Positions 18,962-33,459 of a stretch of 64,000 nt of DNA are shown piece after piece. The stretch is from Mycobacterium paraterrae (lineage in GTDB: Bacteria > Actinomycetota > Actinomycetes > Mycobacteriales > Mycobacteriaceae). Position 1 is the stretch's first letter, and each line of letters opens with the position of its first letter. The stretch is from NCBI RefSeq assembly GCF_022430545.2, contig NZ_CP092488.2, positions 186,001 to 250,000 on the forward strand, read 5' to 3'. Both the position numbers and the translations under genes were made by a program. Below the pieces are notes generated by a model. The model worked only from the letters and a program-made list of their open reading frames with translations, did not search any database and had not been told where the DNA came from.

Positions 18962-19738
18962 GTGGATATCAATGGAGCTAGCGCGGTCGTCACCGGCGGC
19001 GCGTCAGGAATCGGTGCGGCGACCGCCCGTCAGTTGGCGGCTAAGGGTGCCCGGGTCGTTGTCGCCGACCTTCAGGCCGACAAAGGCGAAGCACTCGCCA
19101 ACGAGATCGGCGGCGTCTTCGTCACCGTCGACGTCACCAAGACCGACCAGATCATCGACGCGGTCAAGACCGCTGCTGATCTCGGTCCGCTGCGGGCACT
19201 GGTCAACTCGGCCGGCATCGGCTGGGCCCAGCGCACCATTGGCAAGGACGGTGAGTTCTCGTCGGCCCATGACCTCGGCGCTTACAAGAAGGTCCTCGAG
19301 ATCAACCTCGTCGGCACCTTCGACTGCATTCGCATCGCGGCTACTCAGATGAGCAAGAACGAGTTCACCGACACCGGCGAGCGCGGCGCGATCGTGAACA
19401 TGACCAGCGTCGCCGCATTCGACGGCCAGATCGGCCAGGCGGCCTACTCGTCGTCCAAGGGCGGTGTCGTGGGCCTGACGCTGCCGGTCGCCCGCGACCT
19501 GTCAGCCGTCGGTGTCCGCGTCAACACCGTGGCTCCCGGGTTGATCGACACCCCGATCTACGGTGAGGGCGAAGCCTCCGAAGCGTTCAAGGCCAAGCTC
19601 GGCGAGTCCGTGCTGTTTCCGCACCGCTTGGGCAAGCCGGACGAGTTGGCGTCGATGGTGGTCGAGTTGCTCACCAACTCGTACATGAACGCCGAGGTCG
19701 TCCGCGTGGACGGCGGCATTCGGATGCCACCGAAGTAG
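18962..19738 (+). CDS. SDR family NAD(P)-dependent oxidoreductase (HSD17B10-like)
   Basis: A classical short-chain dehydrogenase of 258 residues. Cofactor site VVTGGASGIGAATAR with VVVADLQADKG (an Asp after beta-2 favours NAD), then NSAG in place of NNAG, NMTSVAAFDGQIGQAAYSSSKGG with the catalytic Ser and YxxxK, and VNTVAPGLIDTP. The pattern FDGQIGQAAYSSSKGGVVG is that of type-2 3-hydroxyacyl-CoA/HSD10 dehydrogenases, so the likely substrate is a branched or straight 3-hydroxyacyl-CoA or a steroid. Start GTG at 18962. It lies alone between the PAS gene and the repair genes, and a hairpin terminator follows. Confidence 0.88.
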   Translation: MDINGASAVVTGGASGIGAATARQLAAKGARVVVADLQADKGEALANEIGGVFVTVDVTKTDQIIDAVKTAADLGPLRALVNSAGIGWAQRTIGKDGEFSSAHDLGAYKKVLEINLVGTFDCIRIAATQMSKNEFTDTGERGAIVNMTSVAAFDGQIGQAAYSSSKGGVVGLTLPVARDLSAVGVRVNTVAPGLIDTPIYGEGEASEAFKAKLGESVLFPHRLGKPDELASMVVELLTNSYMNAEVVRVDGGIRMPPK

Positions 19739-19749
19739 ACCCGCAACCC

Positions 19750-19779
19750 AGAAGGGTCCCGCAACATCGGGGCCCTTCT
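19750..19779 (+). terminator. Terminator hairpin after the SDR gene
   Basis: AGAAGGGTCCCG and CGGGGCCCTTCT form a 12-bp stem (one G-T wobble) around a 6-nt loop, beginning 11 nt after the SDR stop. No long T-tract follows. It isolates the SDR message from the alkA gene downstream. Confidence 0.7.
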
Positions 19780-19842
19780 GCGGGCGACGACCATGTCGCA
19801 TTTCCGCTAGAAATGTCGGTGCCCGGGTGTAAAAGTCGAGTC

Positions 19843-21339
19843 GTGCACGAAGACTTCGACCGCTGCTACCGGGCCGTCAAATCCAAGGACGCTCGGTTCG
19901 ACGGCTGGTTTGTCACCGCCGTGCGGACCACCGGGATCTACTGCCGCCCGAGCTGCCCGGTCCATCCGCCGTTCGCCCGCAACGTCTCCTTCTATCCGAC
20001 CGCGGCGGCGGCGCAACGTGCCGGGTTCCGCGCGTGTAAACGGTGTCGACCTGACGCCTCCCCTGGTTCGCCGGAATGGAACATGCGCGACGACCTGGTT
20101 GCCCGCGCGATGCGTCTGATCGCCGACGGTACGGTCGACCGCGAGGGAGTCACCGGTCTGGCCGCGCGGCTCGGCTACACCACTCGGCAGCTCCAGCGAC
20201 TGCTGCAGGAAGAGACCGGCGCCGGCCCGCTCGCGTTGGCCCGCGCGCAGCGCACCCAGACCGCACGCATACTCATCGAGACCACCGATCTCTCCTTCGG
20301 CGACATTGCTTTTGCCGCAGGCTTTTCCAGTATTCGCCAGTTCAACGACACCGTGCGGTCGGTCTTCGATGGGACGCCCACTCAGTTGCGCAGCCGCGCT
20401 GCCGGGCTCCGCGGACGCGACGTCAGCGGTGCGCCTTCGCCGGGCACGGTGACGCTCCGTTTACCGGTGCGGAAGCCCTTCGCCTACGAGGGAGTGTTCG
20501 GCCATCTCGCCGCCAGCGTGGTACCCGGATGCGAAGAAATTCGCGACGGGGCATACCGCCGTACCCTTCGGCTGCCGTTCGGCAACGGAATCGCCAGCCT
20601 GACACCGGCGCCCGACCATGTCCGATGCGTGTTGGTCCTCGACGACTTCCGCGACCTGACGTCAGCGATCTCTCGCTGTCGACGACTGCTCGACCTCGAC
20701 GCCGACCCGGACGCCGTGATCGACGCGTTGAGTTCCGACCCGCTGCTCGCGCCGGTGATTGCCAAGGCACCCGGGCAGCGCATTCCGCGCACAGTCGACG
20801 AGGCGGAGCTTGCCGTTCGGACGGTGCTGGGCCAGCAGGTGTCGATGAAGGCCGCACGAACCCATGCGAGCAGACTGGTCACGGCCTACGGCCAACGGAT
20901 TGAGGACGCGAACGGTGCACTGACGCATACGTTTCCATCAATCGAGCAGCTCACCGACATTGCTCCGGCTCACCTCGCGGTGCCGGGTAGCCGACGACGG
21001 ACCCTCACCGGTCTCATTGCCGCGATCGCCGACGGACGAGTGGTGCTAAACCCCGGATGCGACTGGGACGCGGCGCGCAGCCAACTGTTGGCGCTGCCGG
21101 GAATTGGGCCGTGGACGGCCGAAGTCATCGCGATGCGCGGGCTCGGCGACCCCGACGCTTTCCCCGCCAGTGACCTCGGGTTGCGTATGGCTGCAGGGCA
21201 TTTGGGCCTGCCCACCGACCATCGCCAGTTGACGGCGCGGAGCACATCGTGGCGCCCGTGGCGGTCATACGCGACACAGCATTTGTGGACGACGTTGGAC
21301 CACTCGGTCAACCACTGGCCGGTCAAGGAGAGCGCATGA
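19843..21339 (+). CDS. alkA: Ada regulatory domain fused to AlkA 3-methyladenine DNA glycosylase
   Basis: A bifunctional alkylation-response protein of 498 residues. The N-terminal Ada domain has Cys34, Cys38, Cys65 and Cys68 (GIYCRPSCPV ... FRACKRCRPD), the zinc site whose first Cys takes a methyl group from phosphotriesters. An AraC-type helix-turn-helix follows (LAARLGYTTRQLQRLL, FGDIAFAAGFSSIRQFND). The C-terminal HhH-GPD glycosylase shows LGQQVSMKAARTHA, LPGIGPWTAEVIAM and FPASDLGL with the catalytic Asp. GTG at 19843 (VHEDFDRCYRAVKSKDARFDG) matches the usual start; ATG at 19813 is in frame. Its TGA overlaps the ogt ATG by 4 bp, so both are probably induced together by alkylation. Confidence 0.93.
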   Translation: MHEDFDRCYRAVKSKDARFDGWFVTAVRTTGIYCRPSCPVHPPFARNVSFYPTAAAAQRAGFRACKRCRPDASPGSPEWNMRDDLVARAMRLIADGTVDREGVTGLAARLGYTTRQLQRLLQEETGAGPLALARAQRTQTARILIETTDLSFGDIAFAAGFSSIRQFNDTVRSVFDGTPTQLRSRAAGLRGRDVSGAPSPGTVTLRLPVRKPFAYEGVFGHLAASVVPGCEEIRDGAYRRTLRLPFGNGIASLTPAPDHVRCVLVLDDFRDLTSAISRCRRLLDLDADPDAVIDALSSDPLLAPVIAKAPGQRIPRTVDEAELAVRTVLGQQVSMKAARTHASRLVTAYGQRIEDANGALTHTFPSIEQLTDIAPAHLAVPGSRRRTLTGLIAAIADGRVVLNPGCDWDAARSQLLALPGIGPWTAEVIAMRGLGDPDAFPASDLGLRMAAGHLGLPTDHRQLTARSTSWRPWRSYATQHLWTTLDHSVNHWPVKESA

Positions 21340-21833
21340 CTGACTACCGCACAATCGACAGCCCTGTCGGGTTACTGACGCTGGCCGGGCATGACAACGT
21401 GCTGACCAATTTGCGGATGGTCGACCAGACCTATGAACCGAGCCGGGTCGGCTGGTCGGAAAGACCCAGCGCATTTGGGGATGCAGTCGAACAGCTCAAC
21501 GCATACTTCGCCGGCGACCTCACCGAATTCGAGCTCGAGCTAGATCTGCGAGGCACGGAATTTCAGCGACGGGTGTGGCAAGCACTGCTGACCATCCCAT
21601 TCGGCGAAACCAGGTCGTATGGTCACATCGCGAACCAGATCGGCGCACCCGGCGCGGCTCGTGCCGTCGGACTTGCCAACGGCCACAATCCAATTGCCAT
21701 CATCGTCCCGTGCCACCGGGTGATCGGCGCCAGCGGCGGCCTCACCGGCTACGGTGGCGGCCTGGACAGGAAACGGTCACTGCTTGCCCTGGAAACCAGG
21801 CGTAGTTCGCCGACGTTGCCGCTGTTCGACTGA
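21336..21833 (+). CDS. ogt: Methylated-DNA--protein-cysteine methyltransferase Ogt
   Basis: Suicide repair of O6-methylguanine. The 165-residue protein has the acceptor motif IIVPCHRVIG with Cys126, the helix-turn-helix EFQRRVWQALLTIPFGETRSYG, and GAARAVGLANGHNP. Length and cysteine position agree with M. tuberculosis Ogt. The ATG overlaps the alkA stop (ATGA), with AAGGAG 5 nt upstream inside alkA, so translation is coupled. The pair recreates the Ada/AlkA/Ogt adaptive response as a two-gene operon. It converges with a secreted-protein gene 2 bp after its own stop. Confidence 0.95.
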   Translation: MTDYRTIDSPVGLLTLAGHDNVLTNLRMVDQTYEPSRVGWSERPSAFGDAVEQLNAYFAGDLTEFELELDLRGTEFQRRVWQALLTIPFGETRSYGHIANQIGAPGAARAVGLANGHNPIAIIVPCHRVIGASGGLTGYGGGLDRKRSLLALETRRSSPTLPLFD

Positions 21834-21835
21834 GC

Positions 21836-22378
21836 CTAGAATCCGGGGAACGGCCGCGGTTGCGGGCCAATGGGATTGACACCCGGCAGCAGCGGCTGCG
21901 CAGCGGGAGCCCCAAGACCAAGCGGCAGTCCAGGTCCGCCGGCACCGGGAAGCGGGAATGGCATGTTGCCGTTGGCCATCGAATTTATCCACCCTGGACA
22001 CTGCGACTGGATTGCCATCTGGGCCAGGAAGCCCGCCATGGGTGCTTCCAGACCGCCGTGACCACTCATCTGAGCCGCGCCACTCGCCAGACTGCCACCA
22101 GGCTTGACCAGCATGGGACAGATCGATTGCCCCATCTGCGAAATGGCCCCACTCACCGAGCCATTGTTACCGATGCCGACGCCATTGAGGACCGGCCCCG
22201 GCGCGCCGCCGGCAGGGTCGGCGTGGGCAGCCGGAATAGCTCCCAAGACAGCGCCGAAAACCGCGGCAGTGACGATGACGGGCCGCACGATCGACGTCAC
22301 GACGAGTTCCGCGGTGTCCCACCTGGTCCGCCCCGTGTGCGATCCGCGCAGGCCCGTGGCCGATTTGTTCGCGGTCAT
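21836..22378 (-). CDS. Secreted Gly/Pro-rich hypothetical protein
   Basis: A 180-residue protein with a signal peptide: a basic N-terminus (about 25 residues) followed by VVTSIVRPVIVTAAVFGAVL and the cleavage site AAHADPAG. The mature part has two cysteines (SICPMLV, SQCPGWI), which could form a disulfide, and a Gly/Pro/Leu-rich tail (LPGAGGPGLPLGLGAPAAQPLLP ending RPFPGF). The start ATG at 22378 is preceded by GGGGAG at 6 nt. An 18-bp dyad lies in the 5' region (22400-22417). I do not recognise the family; similar exported proteins are common in mycobacteria. It ends 2 bp from the convergent ogt stop. Confidence 0.75.
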   Translation of the reverse strand: MTANKSATGLRGSHTGRTRWDTAELVVTSIVRPVIVTAAVFGAVLGAIPAAHADPAGGAPGPVLNGVGIGNNGSVSGAISQMGQSICPMLVKPGGSLASGAAQMSGHGGLEAPMAGFLAQMAIQSQCPGWINSMANGNMPFPLPGAGGPGLPLGLGAPAAQPLLPGVNPIGPQPRPFPGF

Positions 22379-22399
22379 GTGGAACTCCCCTCCGTCATC

Positions 22400-22417
22400 G
22401 CTCCATGCACATGGAGC
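22400..22417. promoter_or_regulatory. 18-bp dyad upstream of secreted-protein gene
   Basis: GCTCCATG and CATGGAGC are separated by 2 bp, a perfect 8-bp dyad, 22 to 39 bp upstream of the start codon. The 2-nt spacer is too short for a good RNA loop, so a protein-binding site is more likely. Confidence 0.4.
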
Positions 22418-22800
22418 ACAGGTTTCACTTTGATAACGGTAGGGTAGTTTTGTCACATTTACAACACGGTTGGATAACTCTTTGCGACCTCGGCGTTGCG
22501 CTACCGCGACCTCCGAGATCCGAATGAAACACTCTTTGACCCTCTTCGAGGGTGTCGACCACCTGACCGTCCGGTCAAGCCGGAGCACTTCCCGTTCAGG
22601 ACGGAATTCGGCGGACGCGGCAATTGGTCTCGCCGGCCGGCGCTACGTGGGTCGGCTTGCATGGAGCAGTGAAAGAAACGATTGATACAAAATCGCTTAA
22701 ATATGACGACAAACCAGCCTGATGGAACAATTACCTGGCAGTTGACGCGGCCGAATTAGCGAAACGCGAAATGCGCTGTAATCGATTTACGTTGGTAATG
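22418..22800. other. Non-coding gap between secreted-protein gene and rRNA terminator
   Basis: About 380 bp, more AT-rich than the surroundings towards 22670-22800. No convincing gene or RNA is seen. The part next to 22440 must hold the promoter of the minus-strand secreted-protein gene, but I cannot assign a clear -35/-10 pair. A small CCCTC-TTC-GAGGG repeat occurs near 22540. Confidence 0.5.
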
Positions 22801-22834
22801 GAAATGCCCCCCGATTGTGGTCGGGGGGCATTTC
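22801..22834 (-). terminator. rRNA operon terminator
   Basis: A 14-bp perfect stem, GAAATGCCCCCCGA and TCGGGGGGCATTTC, with a 6-nt loop, starts 10 nt downstream of the 5S 3' end. It is the strongest hairpin in the window and ends the minus-strand rrn transcript. Confidence 0.9.
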
Positions 22835-22843
22835 GTTAGGTTG

Positions 22844-22958
22844 TGTTCGGCGGTGTCCTACTTTTCCACCCGGGTGGGTAGTATCATCGGCGCTGGCAGG
22901 CTTAGCTTCCGGGTTCGGGATGGGTCCGGGCGTTTCCCTGTCGCTATGACCGCCGTAA
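22844..22958 (-). rRNA. rrf: 5S ribosomal RNA
   Basis: On the minus strand the sequence starts TTACGGCGGTCATAGCG and ends CACCGCCGAAC. The two ends pair, and the internal AACCCGGAAGCTAAGCC and GATGATACT segments are those of mycobacterial 5S RNA. The predicted length is 115 nt. It lies about 85 nt downstream of 23S. Confidence 0.95.
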
Positions 22959-23045
22959 CTTTATTCACCCGTTTTTGGGTGTGGTTCTTGGTGTTTTTGG
23001 TGGTGGGGTGCAGCAGTTTGGTTTGTTGTGGGTTAGTGGTTGCGT

Positions 23046-28006
<4,961 letters not shown>

Positions 28007-28144
28007 ACCCCGGGAACAACCCGGCAGAATTTCGAATCAGAACAATCCAATCCCAACAAAAAAGACACCAAAACCGGCATCAAAAAACATCACACCCCCA
28101 CAAACGGGAAAACACGGAGGCATGACAAAAACAACAACAAAACA

Positions 28145-28192
28145 AAACCACCAAACACACTATTGAGTTCTCAAACAACACCCGTTTTCGGG
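28145..28192 (-). promoter_or_regulatory. rrn leader antitermination region (boxB/boxA-like)
   Basis: In transcript orientation a CCCGAAAACGGG hairpin is followed by TTTGAGAACTCAATAG, the conserved leader segment of actinobacterial rrn operons with boxA-like character. It lies between the promoter and the T-rich leader preceding mature 16S. Confidence 0.7.
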
Positions 28193-28202
28193 CAACCCTG
28201 CT

Positions 28203-28231
28203 ACTGTACTCCATCGCAAAAGCGCCGTCAA
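28203..28231 (-). promoter_or_regulatory. Main rrn promoter (PCL1-type)
   Basis: TTGACG and TACAGT are separated by exactly 17 bp on the minus strand, followed by AGCAGGGTTGCCCG. That downstream sequence resembles the start region I recall for the M. tuberculosis rrn promoter. The element lies in the 283-bp gap between murA and 16S; the rest of the gap is leader. Confidence 0.85.
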
Positions 28232-28289
28232 ACTGCACGATGTGCCGCCCCAGAGAGCCTGAGGCAGGCTGTGCGTCGTACTTAAGCCT

Positions 28290-29543
28290 CTACTGTACCC
28301 GTTCGATTTCGGCGCCGAGACTCGCCAGGTTCTCGACGAACAGCGGGTAGCCGCGATCGATGTGGAAAACGTCGTGAACCTCGGTGTCACCGTCGGCGAC
28401 CAGGCCCGCAAGGACCAGTCCGGCACCGGCCCGAATGTCGGACGACCACACCGGAGCGCTCGACAGCTGCGGCAGACCTCGAACCACGGCGTGGTGTCCA
28501 TCGGTGCGGGCGTCGGCCCCCAACCGGATCATCTCCTCGACGAAACGGAAGCGCGCCTCGAAGACGTTTTCGGTGATCATCGACGTGCCGTCGGCGATGG
28601 ATGCCAGCGCAATGGCCATGGGCTGCAGATCCGTCGGGAAACCGGGGAATGGCAACGTCGCCACGTTGATGGCCTTCGGCCGCTCGTACTGGGTGATTCG
28701 GAAACTGTCGTCGGTCTGAGTCACGGTCGCGCCGGCGTCGTGCAGCTTGTGCAGCACGACCTGCAGATGCGCTGGATCGATCCCCGTCACCGTGACGTCG
28801 CCGCGCGTCATGGCCGCGGCGATCCCCCAGGTGGCTGCCACGATTCTGTCGCCGATCACGCGATGCTCGGTCGGGTACAACCGCGGGACCCCGGTGATCG
28901 TCATCGTCGGCGAGCCGGCGCCTTCGACGTTCGCACCCATCTGGTTCAGCATCGTGCACAGGTCGACGACATCCGGCTCACGAGCCGCATTGTGGATCGT
29001 GGTGACGCCGTCGGCCAGAACCGCCGCCATCAAGATGTTCTCGGTCGCTCCTACCGACGGGAATTCAAGCTGAATCTCTGCCCCGTGCAACGCATCTGCG
29101 TGCGCGACCACGCACCCGTGCTCGATGTTGCATACGGCACCGAGCTGTCGGAGGCCGGCTTGATGCATGTCGAGCGGGCGCGACCCGATGGCGTCACCGC
29201 CGGGAAGGGCGACTTTGGCCCGCTTGCATCGACCCACCAGCGGACCGAGCACGCAGACCGAGGCCCGGAACTGGCGCACCGCAGCGAAGTCGGCGTCGTA
29301 TTTGGGTTCGTCGGGCGAGGTGATGCGTACCGTCGCGCCGTCGAGCTCGACGTTGGCGCCGAGCCCGCGCAAGACCTCCGCCATCAAGGGCACATCGAGG
29401 ATGTCCGGGCAATTGGTGATTGTGCTGGTTCCTTCGGCCAGCAGCGCCGCCGCCATCAGCTTCAGAACGCTATTTTTGGCTCCCCCAACAGCGACTTCGC
29501 CCGACAACCGACTCCCACCGGTCACCACGAATCGCTCGGTCAC
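28290..29543 (-). CDS. murA: UDP-N-acetylglucosamine 1-carboxyvinyltransferase MurA (Asp type)
   Basis: First committed step of peptidoglycan synthesis: transfer of enolpyruvate from PEP to UDP-GlcNAc. The 417-residue protein starts at GTG ([17 protein letters not shown]) and has the substrate-binding GAKNS motif at residues 21-25. The catalytic loop reads [15 protein letters not shown]: residue 117 is Asp where most bacteria have the Cys attacked by fosfomycin. This substitution is known to give intrinsic fosfomycin resistance in mycobacteria. The rrn operon follows on the same strand with no terminator visible between, so murA transcripts may read into rrs. It is divergent from the cobalamin adenosyltransferase gene by 58 bp. 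Confidence 0.97.
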   Translation of the reverse strand: MTERFVVTGGSRLSGEVAVGGAKNSVLKLMAAALLAEGTSTITNCPDILDVPLMAEVLRGLGANVELDGATVRITSPDEPKYDADFAAVRQFRASVCVLGPLVGRCKRAKVALPGGDAIGSRPLDMHQAGLRQLGAVCNIEHGCVVAHADALHGAEIQLEFPSVGATENILMAAVLADGVTTIHNAAREPDVVDLCTMLNQMGANVEGAGSPTMTITGVPRLYPTEHRVIGDRIVAATWGIAAAMTRGDVTVTGIDPAHLQVVLHKLHDAGATVTQTDDSFRITQYERPKAINVATLPFPGFPTDLQPMAIALASIADGTSMITENVFEARFRFVEEMIRLGADARTDGHHAVVRGLPQLSSAPVWSSDIRAGAGLVLAGLVADGDTEVHDVFHIDRGYPLFVENLASLGAEIERVQ

Positions 29544-29601
29544 GGGCGCTAGTTTAGTGAAGCGGTATCGCCCTGTCAGTCAGCTAGGTACGTTCGTGGT
29601 C

Positions 29602-30180
29602 ATGGCTGTGCATCTGACTCGCATCTACACCCGCACCGGCGACGACGGGACAACAGGGTTGAGCGATTTCTCGCGCGTATCGAAGAACGACACGCGCTTG
29701 GTGGCATACGCCGACTGCGACGAGGCCAATGCGGCGATCGGCACAGCCATAGCTCTGGGCGCACCGGAGGAGCGGATCGCGGACGTGCTGCGACAGATCC
29801 AGAACGACCTGTTCGACGCCGGCGCGGACCTCTCGACACCGGTCGTCGAGAATCCCGAGCATCCACCGTTGCGGATCACGCAGGAATACATCGACCGACT
29901 CGAGCGCTGGTGCGATGACTTCAACGCAGACCTGCCACCGCTCACTTCCTTTGTGCTACCCGGCGGTTCGGCACTTTCAGCCCTGCTGCATGTCGCCCGG
30001 ACGGTGGCACGACGTGCCGAGCGTTCGGCCTGGAGCGCCATCGAAGAGCACCCGTCCGATGTCAGCACGCTGCCGGCGAAGTACCTGAATCGGCTGTCCG
30101 ACTTGCTGTTTATCTTGTGCCGGGTGGTCAACGCGGACGGCGATGTGCTGTGGCGGCCCGGCGGAGGACGTGTCGGCTAA
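29602..30180 (+). CDS. PduO-type cob(I)yrinic acid a,c-diamide adenosyltransferase
   Basis: Transfers the 5'-deoxyadenosyl group of ATP to cob(I)alamin to make adenosylcobalamin. The 192-residue protein starts at ATG 29602 (MAVHLTRIYTRTGDDGTTGLSD); TRTGDDGTTGL is the N-terminal ATP-binding loop of PduO enzymes. Conserved C-terminal helices include FVLPGGSALSALLHVARTVARRAERSAW and LPAKYLNRLSDLLFILCR, with the catalytic Arg residues. The product is the cofactor for methylmalonyl-CoA mutase, whose partner epimerase is encoded at about 14.5 kb. It converges with the DUF2550 gene with a 6-bp gap. The M. tuberculosis equivalent is Rv1314c. Confidence 0.93.
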   Translation: MAVHLTRIYTRTGDDGTTGLSDFSRVSKNDTRLVAYADCDEANAAIGTAIALGAPEERIADVLRQIQNDLFDAGADLSTPVVENPEHPPLRITQEYIDRLERWCDDFNADLPPLTSFVLPGGSALSALLHVARTVARRAERSAWSAIEEHPSDVSTLPAKYLNRLSDLLFILCRVVNADGDVLWRPGGGRVG

Positions 30181-30186
30181 TAGCTG

Positions 30187-30630
30187 TCAAATGCTGCGCC
30201 GACGTGCCCGTGGCGAGGGCCGCGACTCCAGCCACGACTGGAAAGCGGTCAAAGCGCCTCGGTCCAAAGCGATTTCGTAGTCCGCTTTCCGGTCCTGCGA
30301 GGTATCGCGCAACTCCAGCACGATGATCTCTTCGGTCATGATGTCGAACTCGTCGCCGCGCGGTGGACGGCGCGATACCACCTCAACCCCACGCCGGTTG
30401 AGCTGACGATCCGGCCACAATCGCACACTGGAGAGTCGATAGAACGCGGCATCCGCTCCGCGATAACGGATTACGCCATGGCGCCAACCGTGACCACCGA
30501 CCGCAGGGATATCCCGCATGATCGCCGCGGTCCCGCCTTGGCGTAGCTTCCACAGCCGGTAGCTCAGCGCGACGACCGCCAGTCCCAGCACGGCGACGAG
30601 AACGATCATGAGGATCATGAGCGTGCTCAT
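30187..30630 (-). CDS. DUF2550 membrane-anchored protein (Rv1312-like)
   Basis: A 147-residue protein with one N-terminal membrane segment (MILMIVLVAVLGLAVVALSY) and a basic cytosolic or peripheral domain (VRLWPDRQLNRRGVEVVSRR, ADYEIALDRGALTAFQSWLESRPSPRARRRSI). This is the DUF2550 family, conserved in actinobacteria immediately downstream of atpC. The start lies 12 bp after the atpC stop, so it is probably the last gene of the atp operon. The PH-like predicted fold of the family is from memory. The role is unknown; a link to ATP synthase is suggested only by position. The transposase next to it in M. tuberculosis (Rv1313c) is absent. Confidence 0.88.
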   Translation of the reverse strand: MSTLMILMIVLVAVLGLAVVALSYRLWKLRQGGTAAIMRDIPAVGGHGWRHGVIRYRGADAAFYRLSSVRLWPDRQLNRRGVEVVSRRPPRGDEFDIMTEEIIVLELRDTSQDRKADYEIALDRGALTAFQSWLESRPSPRARRRSI

Positions 30631-30642
30631 CGCCGCGATCCG

Positions 30643-31008
30643 TCAGTCGAGTGCGCCGACGGCACGCAGTCTGCCGCGTCCCCGCGCAGCAATGCGAGGG
30701 TCGTCTGACTCCGAATCTTCTCTGGCCGCAGACTCGTCGATCTCCGACTCGAATTGCGCGGACTCCGCAAGGATGCTGACGCTCTCCTCGGTGACCGACA
30801 AGAAGCCGCCTTCGATCGCGACCCGGAGGTCGTCCTCACCCTCGCGTTCGACACGAACCATGGCGTCGTCGACGAGTTGCGCAACCAGCGGGATGTGATT
30901 GGGCATGATCCCGATCTCCCCCACCGTGGTGCGCGTGAAGAGGAACGTCGCCTCGCCCGACCAGATCTTCCGGTCGACGGCAACGACCTCTACGTTCAGC
31001 ACGGCCAT
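30643..31008 (-). CDS. atpC: ATP synthase epsilon subunit
   Basis: The 121-residue subunit couples the central stalk to the c-ring and can inhibit ATP hydrolysis. The N-terminal beta-sandwich is evident ([45 protein letters not shown]). The C-terminal part ([16 protein letters not shown]) is short, as in mycobacteria, so the inhibitory helix is reduced; an acidic segment ([11 protein letters not shown]) follows it. It lies 48 bp downstream of atpD and is the last classical gene of the operon. Start ATG at 31008, with AGGTG upstream. Confidence 0.95.
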   Translation of the reverse strand: MAVLNVEVVAVDRKIWSGEATFLFTRTTVGEIGIMPNHIPLVAQLVDDAMVRVEREGEDDLRVAIEGGFLSVTEESVSILAESAQFESEIDESAAREDSESDDPRIAARGRGRLRAVGALD

Positions 31009-31056
31009 TTCACACCTGCCCTTCCACGCTCAGCGCTGACCGACGACACGCACCGA

Positions 31057-32541
<1,485 letters not shown>

Positions 32542-33453
32542 TTATTTCGCGTCGGCGAGCGCGTTGGCGCCACCGACGATTTCGCTGATTTCCTGGGTGA
32601 TCTGAGCCTGCCGCTCGCGGTTCGCCTCGAGCGTGAGCGACTTGATCAGGTCGTCGGCGTTGTCGCTGGCCGACTTCATCGCCCGCTGACGCGAGGCCAG
32701 TTCCGACGCGGCCGATTCGAGCAGCGCCGAGAACACGCGGGTTGCCACGTAGCGCGGCAGCAGGGCGTCGAACAGTGTGGTCGCGTCCGGCTCGAACGAG
32801 TACAACGTCTTCGGCTCGTCGTTGTCCTCGACGTACTCGACGACCATGGGAGCCATCCGGTGCGCCCCGACCTGTTGCGACATCATCGACTTGAATTCCG
32901 TGTAGACGATGTGCAATTCGTCGACCGCGGTTTGGTCGTCGGACTCTTCGTTGTCGCCGGCACCAGCCATGAATGCGCTCACCAGCGTCTCGGCGATGTT
33001 CAACGCGTCCTCGTAACTAGGCCGCTCCGAGAAGCCGGTCCACGACTCGCGGATATCCCAATTGCGGAACTTGAAGTAGCCCAACGCCTTACGTCCCACG
33101 GTGTAGATCACCGGCGTCTTGCCATCCTGCCGCAGCCGTGAAAACAGCTCCTCAGCTTTGCGGAAGGCGCTCGAGTTGTACGCACCGCACAGGCCTCGAT
33201 CTGACGAGACAACGAGCACGGCCACCCGCTTCGGCGATGGCTTTTCGACCAGCAGCGGGTGGTCGAGAGCCGCCTCCGATGCAAGCGTGGTGAGCACGCG
33301 AGTGATTTCCTCGGTGTAGGGCCGGGCCTCGTTCAGACGGGCCTGTGCCTTACCGATGCGCGAGGTCGCGATCATCTCCTGGGCCTTGGTGATCTTTTTG
33401 ATCGCCCCAGCGGAACGAATGCGACCCCGCAGTTCGCGAAGTGTGGCAGCCAT
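32542..33453 (-). CDS. atpG: ATP synthase gamma subunit
   Basis: Central rotor stalk, 303 residues. The N-terminal and C-terminal coiled-coil helices are clear ([71 protein letters not shown], quoted here as two helices). The segment [14 protein letters not shown] is the family signature. The stretch [20 protein letters not shown] holds an acidic insertion like the mycobacterial gamma loop reported to limit ATP hydrolysis. Start ATG at 33453, 6 bp after the atpA stop. Confidence 0.97.
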   Translation of the reverse strand: MAATLRELRGRIRSAGAIKKITKAQEMIATSRIGKAQARLNEARPYTEEITRVLTTLASEAALDHPLLVEKPSPKRVAVLVVSSDRGLCGAYNSSAFRKAEELFSRLRQDGKTPVIYTVGRKALGYFKFRNWDIRESWTGFSERPSYEDALNIAETLVSAFMAGAGDNEESDDQTAVDELHIVYTEFKSMMSQQVGAHRMAPMVVEYVEDNDEPKTLYSFEPDATTLFDALLPRYVATRVFSALLESAASELASRQRAMKSASDNADDLIKSLTLEANRERQAQITQEISEIVGGANALADAK

Positions 33454-33459
33454 CCTCGA

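Noticed and set aside
28292..28297. A second TACAGT -10-like element overlapping the murA stop codon
   Set aside because: The same hexamer occurs 89 bp downstream in the true rrn promoter, but here the -35 position reads TCTCGG, so there is no paired element.
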